Source: Burkholderiaceae bacterium
GTDB lineage: Bacteria; Pseudomonadota; Gammaproteobacteria; Burkholderiales; Burkholderiaceae_C
Reading direction: 5' to 3'
Assembly (NCBI GenBank): GCA_017992055.1
Contig: JAGOPK010000008.1
Coordinates: 186,001-250,000 of the forward strand
Length of the DNA: 64,000 bases
A program made the translations under genes and the position numbers. Within the stretch, counting starts at the first letter, position 1. Each line of letters begins with the position of its first letter. This document shows positions 27,644 through 35,815 of the stretch, in pieces. The notes beneath the pieces are model-generated. The model did no database searches and was not told the DNA's origin. It saw only the letters and a list, made by a program, of their open reading frames with translations.

Positions 27644-29170
27644 TCAGGCGACGACGCTGCAGCCGCTGCCGGCCTGGGCCAGCGTGGTGGCAAAGCCCAG
27701 GTCGGCCGGGAACTGGGCATGGATGCGGTACAGCAGCTGGCCGGCGGCCACCGCCTCGCCCACGCCGACGCGCAGGTCGACGCCGGCACCGGGCGCCAGC
27801 GGCGCACCGGCCAGGCGGGCGATGCGCGACAGGCGCTGGTTGTCGATGGCCTGCACCACGCCGGCCGCGGGCGCGCGCAGCTCGGCGGTCAGGGCGCCCA
27901 GCGGCGGGGGCTGGCTGCGCCGGCCCTGGGCGTCGATGATGGCGTTCATCTGCGCCAGCGCCCGGCCCGAATCGAGGATGTCGCGGGCGATGCGCCAGCC
28001 GTCGCCACCGCGCACATCGGGATCGAACTCGATCATGCGGCCGGCCAGCATCAGCGCCTTCTGGCGCAGGTCGTGCGGCGCATCCGGATGGTTCTCCAGC
28101 ACCTGCATCACGTCGCGCGCCTCCAGCACCGGGCCGATGCCGCGGCCGATGGGCGCGCGGCCGTCGCTGATGACCACGTCCAGCTGCAGGCCCAGGCGGC
28201 CGGCCACATGCTCGAACAGCTTCTTCAGCCGCTGCGCCGCCGGCATGGCGCGCACCTTGGCGGTGGGCCCGACCGGAATGTCCAGCACCAGGTGGGTGGA
28301 GCCGGCGGCGATCTTCTTGCTGAGGATGGACGCCACCATCTGGCCCGGCGAATCCAGCGCCAGCGGCCGCTCCACCGAGATCAGGATGTCGTCGGCCGGC
28401 GACAGATCGGCCGTGCCGCCCCAGGCGATGCAGCCGCTGCTGCGGTGCACGATCTCGGTCAGCCGCGCCAGCGGCAGCTCCACCTGGGCCAGCACCTCCA
28501 TGGTGTCGGCGGTGCCGGCCGGCGAGGTGATGGCACGCGAGCTGGTCTTGGGGCACAGCATGCCGTGGGCGGTGACGATGGGCACCACCAGCATCGAGGT
28601 GCGGTTGCCCGGGATGCCGCCGATGCAGTGCTTGTCGACCACCGGCCCGCCATGGGCGGCCTCGCCCCAGTCGAGGCGGCGGCCCACGGCGATCATGGCC
28701 TCGGTCAGGTGCAGCACCTCGTCGCGGTCCAGGTCGGTCTGCTGGGTGGCGACGACAAAGGCCGCCAGCTCGATCTTGCTGTAGCGCGCCGCGGCCACGT
28801 CGCGCACGATGGCCTGCAGGTCGTCGCGGTCCAGGCGCTCGCCGGCGATCTTGCGGTGCAGCGCGGCGATCGAGGCCGGCGGCTCGGCATGGGCGATGCT
28901 GGCCTCGCGGCCCTCGGGCAGGCCCAGGCGCCGGAAGGCGTCTTCCGACAGGCCCAGGTCGCAGGGCGGCAGGATGGCCGCGTCGTCGACGACATTGAGC
29001 ACGGCCTGGATCTGCGTGCCATTGGCCCGCACCGTGACCTTGCTCAAGGCCTGGAAGCCGGCGGCCCGCACCACCGGACAGTCGCGGTGCAGATAGGCCA
29101 CGTTCTCGCGCCAGGTGTCGATGCCGACACGGCGGATGTGCAGGCGCTGGGAGTCGGCGGGGTGGTCCAT
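27644..29170 (-). CDS. thymidine phosphorylase family protein, archaeal AMP-phosphorylase type
   Basis: The 508-aa product is longer than bacterial DeoA (about 440 aa) because of an N-terminal double-psi-barrel-like extension (residues 1-90, [19 protein letters not shown]). The core shows [32 protein letters not shown], and [20 protein letters not shown], typical of AMP phosphorylase/thymidine phosphorylase family 2. Archaeal members convert NMP and phosphate to base and ribose 1,5-bisphosphate. The start ATG at 29170 excludes a non-homologous upstream stretch. Coupling to a PRPP synthetase homologue supports nucleotide salvage; the real substrate is uncertain. Confidence 0.87.
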   Translation of the reverse strand: MDHPADSQRLHIRRVGIDTWRENVAYLHRDCPVVRAAGFQALSKVTVRANGTQIQAVLNVVDDAAILPPCDLGLSEDAFRRLGLPEGREASIAHAEPPASIAALHRKIAGERLDRDDLQAIVRDVAAARYSKIELAAFVVATQQTDLDRDEVLHLTEAMIAVGRRLDWGEAAHGGPVVDKHCIGGIPGNRTSMLVVPIVTAHGMLCPKTSSRAITSPAGTADTMEVLAQVELPLARLTEIVHRSSGCIAWGGTADLSPADDILISVERPLALDSPGQMVASILSKKIAAGSTHLVLDIPVGPTAKVRAMPAAQRLKKLFEHVAGRLGLQLDVVISDGRAPIGRGIGPVLEARDVMQVLENHPDAPHDLRQKALMLAGRMIEFDPDVRGGDGWRIARDILDSGRALAQMNAIIDAQGRRSQPPPLGALTAELRAPAAGVVQAIDNQRLSRIARLAGAPLAPGAGVDLRVGVGEAVAAGQLLYRIHAQFPADLGFATTLAQAGSGCSVVA

Positions 29171-29256
29171 CACCCCCAGTATCGCGCCGGGCGCGGCCAC
29201 CGCCGGGCCCACAATCGCCGCCGACCGCCCCAACCCGACCACGCCACCCTGCCACC

Positions 29257-30048
29257 GTGATCCACCCCCGTCCGCCACTCCCGGCCTGGCTGCGGCCCGG
29301 CATCACCGCCGCAGTGCTGGCCTGGCTGGCCTATGCCGCACTGACCATGGCCATCCAGATCAGCGCCGGCGTGCCCTATGCCGAGTGGTTCACCCGCGCC
29401 GACCATGCCTGGCGCGTGGGCGTGCTGTCGCTGGCCGCGGGCTCGCTGGCCCTGGCCGGCTTCGTGGCCCTGACGCGCTGGAACCACCTGTGGCGCGATC
29501 CACGGCCGCTGGGCTCCAGCCGCGCCATGCGCATCGCCATGGCGCTGTGGGGCCTGGCCATCGCCCTGCGCCTGGCGGGCGTGGACTGGCCGCATGTGCG
29601 ATGGCCGCTGCTGCTGGCGGTGCTGGCCGCAGGCGTGCTGGTCGGCTTTGCCGAAGAGACGCTGTTCCGCGGCCTGTTGCTGCGCGGACTGCGCCAGGGC
29701 GGCCGGGCCGAGGCGCCTGCGGCATTGTGGACGGCGGCCGGCTTCGGCCTGTTCCACCTGCCCAATGTGTTCATGGGCACCGGCATGATCGGCCTGGTGC
29801 AGGTGGTGCTGGCCGGCATGTCGGGCCTGGTGCTGTACGCCTTCCGGCGCCACTTCGGCCGGCTGTGGCCGGCGATGTTGGCCCATGGCAGCTGGGACGT
29901 TTCGGCCTTTCTGGCCTCCGGGCCGTCTGCGCCCTGGGTGCCCTGGGCCTCGCTCGCGATGCAGGGGCTGCTGCTGGTGGCGGCGGGCTTCATCGTCGCC
30001 GACCTGCTGCGGCACGACCGCCACAGCCCGGCCCTGCCACCCGGCTGA
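29257..30048 (+). CDS. CPBP family intramembrane metalloprotease
   Basis: The 263-aa polytopic membrane protein carries the CAAX-protease/bacteriocin-processing (Abi) motifs: the paired glutamates in [14 protein letters not shown], the histidine in FGLFHLPN and the last one in LAHGSWD. Eight or so hydrophobic helices are visible. Such proteins cleave substrates inside the membrane; targets are unknown. It is divergent from the phosphorylase gene over an 86-bp gap. Confidence 0.88.
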   Translation: MIHPRPPLPAWLRPGITAAVLAWLAYAALTMAIQISAGVPYAEWFTRADHAWRVGVLSLAAGSLALAGFVALTRWNHLWRDPRPLGSSRAMRIAMALWGLAIALRLAGVDWPHVRWPLLLAVLAAGVLVGFAEETLFRGLLLRGLRQGGRAEAPAALWTAAGFGLFHLPNVFMGTGMIGLVQVVLAGMSGLVLYAFRRHFGRLWPAMLAHGSWDVSAFLASGPSAPWVPWASLAMQGLLLVAAGFIVADLLRHDRHSPALPPG

Positions 30049-30157
30049 CGCGCCGCGGCCCCACGTCCGAAGTGCCGCGCTGCCCTGGCGTCGGGCGAAC
30101 AGGCCCTAAGCTCGGCAGCACGATGTCTGCCCGAACCCGACGAAAGGACTGTCCGCG

Positions 30158-31132
30158 ATGCACGGCATGAAGCTCCAGGGCGCGGCGCTGTGGCGCCGCC
30201 TTGCCGGCCTGTTGCGGGCCTGCAGCCGCCTGCTCGGCGGGCTGGCCCTGCTGGGGCTGGCCCACGCGGCCCAGGCCCAATCCGGCGGCTGGCGCGAATG
30301 CGCCCGCGAAGGCCAGATGTGCCAGCTCGACGGCCGCGGCGTGGTGCGCTACGGCGTCGACGGCCAATGGTCGTCGCGGGTGCTCAGCGGCCGCATCCTG
30401 TGCGGCAACGACCTGTTCGGCGACCCGGCGCCGCAGCAGCCCAAGCGCTGCGAAGTGCGCGATGCAGGCAGCGGCGCCCAGGGCTGGGTGTTCTGCGCCG
30501 CCGAGGGCGAGACCTGCCGCCTGCGCGGCAGTGGCGAGGTGCGCTTCGGCGCCGACCGGCAGTACACGGTGCGCCGGGCCCACAACGCCATCCGCTGCGA
30601 TGTCGAGGCCTTCGGCGACCCGATCTATGGCCAGACCAAGCACTGCGAGGTGCGCGCCAATGTCGCGCTCAGCCGGCCCGACGGCGATGGCTGGCAGGGC
30701 GGGGGTGGTGGCTGGGACGACGACAAGCGCTGGCGCCAGTGCGCCAGCGAAGGCCAGACCTGCCATGTGCAGGGCCGCGCCGAGGTGCGCTTTGGCGACG
30801 GCCGGCGCTTTGCCAGCCGCACCGTGCGTGGCAATGTGCTGTGCAGCCCCTCGGTGTTCGGCGATCCGGCCTATGGCGTGGTCAAGCACTGCGAGGTGCG
30901 CGCCAATGCCTTTGGCGGCTGGGGCGACAGCGGCCCCGGCGACGGCGGCTGGAGCCATTGCGCCGACGAAGGCGGCCGCTGCGACGTGGGCCCTGGGCGG
31001 GTGCAGGTGCGCTTTGGCACGCGCGGCCGCTATGTCTACCGCGATGTCTATGGCGGCGTGAACTGCGATCTGCAGGCCTTCGGCCCGGACCCCTATCCGA
31101 ACGAGAAGAAGCAGTGCGAGCTGCGGCGCTGA
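30158..31132 (+). CDS. secreted protein with four tandem Cys-rich repeats
   Basis: The 324-aa product starts with a signal peptide (hydrophobic LLGGLALLGLAHA, cleavage near AQA-QS). The mature part consists of four repeats of about 57 residues, each beginning W--CA-EG--C, followed by VR(F/Y)G and a Cys before FGDP or FGPDP, and ending K--CE(V/L)R. That gives four cysteines per repeat, probably two disulfides. Gly/Asp-rich linkers join the repeats. A similar W..CA.EG..C...VRYG module occurs beside catalytic domains in secreted carbohydrate enzymes, so binding to a surface or glycan is a guess. A purine-rich CGAAAGGA precedes the ATG. Confidence 0.8.
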   Translation: MHGMKLQGAALWRRLAGLLRACSRLLGGLALLGLAHAAQAQSGGWRECAREGQMCQLDGRGVVRYGVDGQWSSRVLSGRILCGNDLFGDPAPQQPKRCEVRDAGSGAQGWVFCAAEGETCRLRGSGEVRFGADRQYTVRRAHNAIRCDVEAFGDPIYGQTKHCEVRANVALSRPDGDGWQGGGGGWDDDKRWRQCASEGQTCHVQGRAEVRFGDGRRFASRTVRGNVLCSPSVFGDPAYGVVKHCEVRANAFGGWGDSGPGDGGWSHCADEGGRCDVGPGRVQVRFGTRGRYVYRDVYGGVNCDLQAFGPDPYPNEKKQCELRR

Positions 31133-31163
31133 AGCCGTGCCAGCACCACTGGCGCCGGCCGGC

Positions 31164-31820
31164 TCAGCGCAGCCGGCACGGCAGGGCCTCGGTGCGGCCG
31201 GTGTTCGTGTCCAGCCACTCCAGCGCCAGCGCATCGCCCTGCATCTCGACGGCGATGTTCTGGCCTTCGTAGCGGCCGTCCCGGGCTGCCGCGCCGGGCG
31301 CGCCCACCCGCCACAACGTCAGCGTGCGGTCGCCGCGCTCCAGCCGCAGCGTGGCCGGATCGCTGGCAAAGGCATGGACCACCACCTCGTTGGCCGGCTG
31401 CCGGTGGCAGGCATAGACCCGGGTTTCAGGCGGCAGCAGACGCCACACGGCCTGCAGCTCCGAGCTGCGCAGCCGGTACTGGGCCTCGATGCAGTCGCGC
31501 ACCGTGGCCACCGTCCAGCTGGCGGTGATCCAGGTGGGGACCCTGGCCTTCCAGCACTCGTTGCGGCCCTTGACCCAGGCGCGCTGATCGGCACGCAGCC
31601 GCGTCGCCATCGCGCCGCGGGCCTGGGCCGCGGCGGCGCGGTGGACCTGGTCGAGCCGGCGGTCCAGCGCGGCCAGGGCCGCGTCGCTGCAGATCAGGGC
31701 CTCGACCTCGCCGCGGGCGCGGGCGCAGTCGAAGGCCGGGCCCTGGGTCTGGGCCTGGGCCACCTGCGGCAGGAGCGCGGCCCAGGCCAGCAGCCGGGCC
31801 AGCCCTGATCGGGGTGTCAT
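31164..31820 (-). CDS. exported LprI/DUF1311 domain fused to MliC-like lysozyme inhibitor domain
   Basis: The 218-aa protein has a signal peptide (LLAWAALLPQVAQA), a LprI-like DUF1311 region with paired cysteines (FDCARARGEVEALICSDAALAALDRRL, residues about 30-120) and a C-terminal MliC-like barrel (VYACHRQPANEVVVHAF to EALPCRLR). Both domain types are linked in other bacteria to inhibition of C-type lysozyme in the periplasm. Its ATG overlaps the plsC stop by 4 bp, making it the last gene of the pyrimidine operon, a surprising location. Confidence 0.85.
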   Translation of the reverse strand: MTPRSGLARLLAWAALLPQVAQAQTQGPAFDCARARGEVEALICSDAALAALDRRLDQVHRAAAAQARGAMATRLRADQRAWVKGRNECWKARVPTWITASWTVATVRDCIEAQYRLRSSELQAVWRLLPPETRVYACHRQPANEVVVHAFASDPATLRLERGDRTLTLWRVGAPGAAARDGRYEGQNIAVEMQGDALALEWLDTNTGRTEALPCRLR

Positions 31821-32575
31821 GCGGCGGCGTCGCCGGAACGGTCCAGCGCCGCGGCCAGCTGCTGGCGCAGATGCTGGGCCAGCGCGCGCCGGTCGGCATG
31901 GGCCGTGGCCTCGGCCGGCAGCAGCTGCACGCTGACGCCCAGGCCGCGGGCCGTGGCCACCCGCCACAGGCTTTGCAGCAGCGTGGTCTCGCCGACGAAC
32001 TCCACCGCCCGGGCAAAGCGCTGGCCCGGCGCATGAAAGCGCAGCACCGCCGGCTGCACCGGCGTGGCGGTGGCAATCGCCGCCTGCAGCAGGTTGGCAT
32101 GGAAGGACAGCGGCTCGGGCCCGGCGCCGGTGGTGCCCTCGGGGAACACCGCCACCGTCTGGCCGGCGCGCAAGGCCTCGGCCATCGCATGCACCACGCG
32201 CAGCGCATCGCGCTTGCTCTCGCGGGCGATGAACAGCGTGCCGGCGCCGGCCACCAGCCAGCCCACCAGCGGCCATTGCCGCACGTCGGCCTTGGACACG
32301 AAGCGCGCCTGCGGCACGGCCGCATGCAGGGCAGCGATGTCCAGCCAGGACACGTGGTTGGCGATCAGCAGCGTGGCGCCGGGCCGTGGCCGGCCGCTCA
32401 CCGTGAGCGTCAGGCCCATGGCGCGCAGCAGGCCGGCCGACCAGCGCTGGATGTGGCGGTGGCGCTCGGCCTCGCCGCAGCGGCCGAAGCGCGCGGCCAT
32501 GATGGCCATGCCCCACAGCAGGTGCAGCAGCACGCGCAGCAGACGCCAGCCCGCCCGGGGCCACGCCAGGATCAT
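31817..32575 (-). CDS. plsC: 1-acyl-sn-glycerol-3-phosphate acyltransferase
   Basis: PlsC-family enzymes acylate lysophosphatidic acid to phosphatidic acid at the inner membrane. The 252-aa protein has an N-terminal hydrophobic helix, the acyltransferase HX4D motif in LLIANHVSWLD, and the glycerophosphate-binding VFPEGTTG. Start and stop codons overlap both neighbours by 4 bp (ATGA), so translation is coupled to pyrC' and to the lysozyme-inhibitor-like gene. Confidence 0.92.
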   Translation of the reverse strand: MILAWPRAGWRLLRVLLHLLWGMAIMAARFGRCGEAERHRHIQRWSAGLLRAMGLTLTVSGRPRPGATLLIANHVSWLDIAALHAAVPQARFVSKADVRQWPLVGWLVAGAGTLFIARESKRDALRVVHAMAEALRAGQTVAVFPEGTTGAGPEPLSFHANLLQAAIATATPVQPAVLRFHAPGQRFARAVEFVGETTLLQSLWRVATARGLGVSVQLLPAEATAHADRRALAQHLRQQLAAALDRSGDAAA

Positions 32576-33891
32576 GCGGCGGCGCGTGGCAGCTCGTAGG
32601 CCACGGTGCCGGCCACCAGGGTGGCGCGCACCCGGCCCGGCAGGGCCGTGCCGGTGGCCTCGAAGGCAAACGGCGTGTGCTTGCCCTGGCTCTTCAGCGC
32701 CGCGGGCTCGGCGGTCCACACCGCATCGGGATCGAACACGCAGACATCGGCCACGCCACCCTCCACCAGGCGGCCGGCCGACGAGGCCAGCGAGCCCAGG
32801 GCATCGCCCAGCACGCGCACCGGCTCGCTGGTCACGCGGGCCAGCGTGGCCGGCAGGGCCAGGCCCGATTCGCTGCCCCACTTCAGCGCCAGGCTGAGCA
32901 GCAGCTCCAGGCCGGTGGCGCCGGGCTCGGCCTCGCCGAAGGGCAGGGTCTTGGCATCCTCGTCCACCGGCGTGTGGTCGGACACCAGGGCGTCCAGCGT
33001 GCCATCGGCCAGCGCAGCGCGCAGCGCGTCGCGGTCGGCGCCCTGGCGCAGCGGCGGCGTCAGCCGCATCGCCGGGTTGAAGAAGCCGATGTCCACATCG
33101 GTCAGGTGCAGGCTGTTGATGCTGACATCGGCCGTCACCGGCAGGCCCTCGGCCTTGGCCGCGCGCAGCAGGGCCACGCCGGCGGCGCTGGACAGGCGGC
33201 ACAGGTGCACGCGTGCGCCGGTGGTGCGCACCAGCTCCAGCATGCACTGCAGCGCAATCGTCTCGGCGGCCACCGGCACGCCGGACAGGCCCAGGCGCGT
33301 GGCCACGGCGCCACTGGCGGCCACGCCCTTGCCCAGCCAGCCGTCCTGCGGCCGCAGCCACACGGTGTAGCCAAAGGTGGCGGCGTACTGCAGCGCGCGC
33401 ATCAGCACCAGCGTGTCCTGGATCGGCACCTCGGCCTGGCTGAAGCCGACGCAGCCGCTCTCGGTGAGCTCGGCCATCTCGGTCAGCACCTCGCCCTCCA
33501 GCCGGCGCGTCAGCGCGCCCAGCGGGAACAGCCGGCACAGGCTGAGCTTGCGCGCGCGGAACTTGAGCATGTCCACCAGGCCCGGCTCATCGAGCGCCGG
33601 GTCGGTGTCGGGCGGGCAGACCAGGCTGGTCACGCCGCCGGCGGCGGCCGCGTTCAGCTCGCTTTCCAGCATGCCTTCGTGCTCGTGGCCGGGCTCGCGC
33701 AGCCGCGCGGCCAGGTCCACCAGGCCCGGCGCGACCACGCAGCCGGCCGCGTCGATCACGCGCTGGGGCTGGAAGTCGGCGCTCACCGTGCCGATGGTGA
33801 CGATGCGGCCGGTGGCGATGGCCACGTCGGCGCGCTCGTCGCGGCCGCTGGCGGGGTCGACGACACGGCCGTTCTTGATCAGGATCTTCAT
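32572..33891 (-). CDS. pyrC': dihydroorotase-like protein without the HxH metal motif (PyrC')
   Basis: This 439-aa amidohydrolase-fold protein aligns with dihydroorotase: KNGRVVDPASG at the start, VVAPGLVDLAARLREPG, TSLVCPPDTDP, ADVSINSLHLTD and SDHTPVDEDAK. In active enzymes the PGLVD segment is followed by HVHFRDPG; here it reads LAARLREPG, so the two zinc histidines are missing. Such inactive PyrC' subunits are known in Pseudomonas, where they are needed for assembly of active aspartate carbamoyltransferase. Its position 2 bp after pyrB supports the same structural job. A true pyrC should exist elsewhere. Confidence 0.9.
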   Translation of the reverse strand: MKILIKNGRVVDPASGRDERADVAIATGRIVTIGTVSADFQPQRVIDAAGCVVAPGLVDLAARLREPGHEHEGMLESELNAAAAGGVTSLVCPPDTDPALDEPGLVDMLKFRARKLSLCRLFPLGALTRRLEGEVLTEMAELTESGCVGFSQAEVPIQDTLVLMRALQYAATFGYTVWLRPQDGWLGKGVAASGAVATRLGLSGVPVAAETIALQCMLELVRTTGARVHLCRLSSAAGVALLRAAKAEGLPVTADVSINSLHLTDVDIGFFNPAMRLTPPLRQGADRDALRAALADGTLDALVSDHTPVDEDAKTLPFGEAEPGATGLELLLSLALKWGSESGLALPATLARVTSEPVRVLGDALGSLASSAGRLVEGGVADVCVFDPDAVWTAEPAALKSQGKHTPFAFEATGTALPGRVRATLVAGTVAYELPRAAA

Positions 33892-33893
33892 GG

Positions 33894-34856
33894 TCAGGCC
33901 TCGTTGCCGGCGATGATGGACATCACCGCCATGCGCACCGCGATGCCGAAGGTCACCTGCGGCAGGATCACGCTGTGGCTGCCGTCGGCGACGCTGGAAT
34001 CGATCTCCACGCCACGGTTGATCGGCCCCGGGTGCATGACGATGGCGTCGGGCTTGGCCAGGGCCAGCTTGCCGTCGGTAAGGCCGTAGTTCTTGAAGAA
34101 CTCGCCGGCGCTGGGCAGCATGGCGCCGCTCATGCGCTCGTTCTGCAGCCGCAGCATGATGATCACGTCGGCGCCGCGGATGCCCTCTTCCATGCTGTGG
34201 CACACGCGCACGCCCATGGACTGGAGGTCGCCCGGCACCAGGGTCTTGGGGCCGACGGCGCGGATGTCGGGCACGCCCAGCGTGGTCAGCGCATGGATGT
34301 CCGAGCGCGCCACGCGGCTGTGCACGATGTCGCCGACGATGGCCACGCTGAGCTGGGTGAAGTCCTTCTTGAAATGCCGGATGGTGTACATGTCCAGCAG
34401 GCCCTGGGTGGGGTGGGCATGGCGGCCGTCGCCGGCATTGACCACATGCACATGCGGCGCGCAGTGCTGGGCGATCAGGTAGGGCGCGCCGCTCTCGCTG
34501 TGGCGCACCACGAACATGTCGGCATGCATCGCGCTGAGGTTGGCGATGGTGTCGAGCAGGCTCTCGCCCTTGCTGGCACTGCTCTTGGCGATGTCGAGGT
34601 TGATGACATCGGCCGACAGGCGCTTGGCGGCGATCTCGAAGGTGGTGCGGGTGCGCGTGCTGTTCTCGAAGAACAGGTTGAACACGCTCTTGCCGCGCAG
34701 CAGCGGCACCTTCTTGACCTCGCGGTCGTTGACGCTGAGAAAGGTGCCGGCGGTGTCCAGGATCTGCGTCACCACGTCGCGGGGCAGGCCCTCGATGGAC
34801 AGCAGGTGGATCAGCTCGCCATGGGCATTGAGCTGGGGGTTGCGCTTGTGCAGCAT
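33894..34856 (-). CDS. pyrB: aspartate carbamoyltransferase catalytic subunit
   Basis: PyrB condenses carbamoyl phosphate and aspartate to carbamoyl aspartate, the committed step of pyrimidine synthesis. The 320-aa protein shows the carbamoyl-phosphate motif [13 protein letters not shown], then [14 protein letters not shown], and [11 protein letters not shown] near the C-terminus. The ATG at 34856 lies one base after the pyrR stop. With the pseudo-dihydroorotase downstream it probably forms a class A, PyrC'-dependent ATCase. Confidence 0.97.
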   Translation of the reverse strand: MLHKRNPQLNAHGELIHLLSIEGLPRDVVTQILDTAGTFLSVNDREVKKVPLLRGKSVFNLFFENSTRTRTTFEIAAKRLSADVINLDIAKSSASKGESLLDTIANLSAMHADMFVVRHSESGAPYLIAQHCAPHVHVVNAGDGRHAHPTQGLLDMYTIRHFKKDFTQLSVAIVGDIVHSRVARSDIHALTTLGVPDIRAVGPKTLVPGDLQSMGVRVCHSMEEGIRGADVIIMLRLQNERMSGAMLPSAGEFFKNYGLTDGKLALAKPDAIVMHPGPINRGVEIDSSVADGSHSVILPQVTFGIAVRMAVMSIIAGNEA

Positions 34857-34857
34857 G

Positions 34858-35364
34858 TCAGTCGTTCCCGCCCTCGATGCTGAAGGCAAAGCGCCCGTCG
34901 TCGCCGCGCGCCAGCGCCAGCTTCTGCTGCGCCGGCAGGGCCAGCTTGGCGGCGGCATAGGCGGCATGGATGGGCAGTTCGCGGCCGCCGCGGTCGACCA
35001 GCACGGCCAGCGTCACGCTGGCCGGGCGGCCGTAGTCGAACAGCTCGTTGAGCACGGCGCGGATGGTGCGGCCGGTGTAGAGCACATCGTCCAGCAGCAG
35101 GATGTGGGCGCCGTCCACCGCGAACGGGATGCGCGTCGGGTCGGTGCCGCTGGCCAGGCCGCGGGCGCCGAAGTCGTCGCGGTGCAGGGTGCTGCTGATG
35201 ACGCCGGGCTTGGCCGCCAGGCCGAGGTCGCTGTGCAGGCGCTCGGCCAGCCAGGCGCCGCCGGACCACACGCCCAGCAGCACGGTGTCGGGCCGCATCA
35301 GGGTGCGCACGCCCTGGCGCAGTTCGGCATACAGGGCCTCGGCATCGAGGGAGAGGGTGCTCAT
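34858..35364 (-). CDS. pyrR: PyrR, pyrimidine operon regulator / uracil phosphoribosyltransferase
   Basis: The 168-aa phosphoribosyltransferase has the PRPP loop [13 protein letters not shown] (about residues 90-102) and the PyrR-type elements [15 protein letters not shown] and [10 protein letters not shown]. In Gram-positives PyrR binds pyr mRNA; in betaproteobacteria that role is not established, and it may act mainly as an enzyme. It overlaps ruvX by 4 bp and directly precedes pyrB. Confidence 0.92.
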   Translation of the reverse strand: MSTLSLDAEALYAELRQGVRTLMRPDTVLLGVWSGGAWLAERLHSDLGLAAKPGVISSTLHRDDFGARGLASGTDPTRIPFAVDGAHILLLDDVLYTGRTIRAVLNELFDYGRPASVTLAVLVDRGGRELPIHAAYAAAKLALPAQQKLALARGDDGRFAFSIEGGND

Positions 35365-35756
35365 TCCAGGGTTCCCAGGTACTGGTCGAGGATCAGCGCG
35401 GCGCTGGCGGCGTCCACATCGGCAGCGCCGGCGGCCAGGGCCTCGACCGTGGTGTAGCGCTCGTCGACCTCGTGCACCGCCAGCCTGAAGCGGCCATGCA
35501 GCTGGCGCGCAAAGCGTTCGGCGCGGCGGGTATTGTCGTGGGGCGCGCCATCGGGATGGCGGGGAATGCCCACCACCAGCGCATCGGGCCGCCACTCGGC
35601 GATCAGCGCGGCGATCTTCGCGAAGCGCGCATCGCCCTCGGCGGCGATGGTGGCCAGCGGGCTGGCGCGGCCGATCACGGTGTTGCCGCTGGCCACGCCG
35701 ACGCGCTTGGTGCCGAAGTCGAAGGCCAGGTACTGCAGGCCGGGGGCGCCGCTCAT
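35361..35756 (-). CDS. ruvX: putative pre-16S rRNA nuclease / Holliday junction resolvase RuvX (YqgF)
   Basis: The 131-aa RNase H-fold protein has LAFDFGTKRVGVASG with the first catalytic aspartate, GIPRHPDGAPHD and DERYTTVEA, matching YqgF/RuvX. The family is best supported as a 16S rRNA 5'-end processing nuclease. It is the first gene of the pyr operon here and overlaps pyrR by 4 bp (ATGA). In many relatives yqgE lies directly upstream; here yqgE is about 4 kb away. Confidence 0.93.
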   Translation of the reverse strand: MSGAPGLQYLAFDFGTKRVGVASGNTVIGRASPLATIAAEGDARFAKIAALIAEWRPDALVVGIPRHPDGAPHDNTRRAERFARQLHGRFRLAVHEVDERYTTVEALAAGAADVDAASAALILDQYLGTLE

Positions 35757-35815
35757 CGCCACCACCACCGTCGGCAGGCAGGGGGATGGGGGCGCGGCGC
35801 GGGCATGCCGGGATT

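Noticed and set aside
31134-31182. GCCGTGCC and GGCACGGC inverted repeat between the Cys-repeat gene and the LprI-MliC gene
   Set aside because: The loop would be 33 nt and the right arm lies in coding sequence, so it is weak as a terminator; in such GC-rich DNA an 8-bp repeat can occur by chance.
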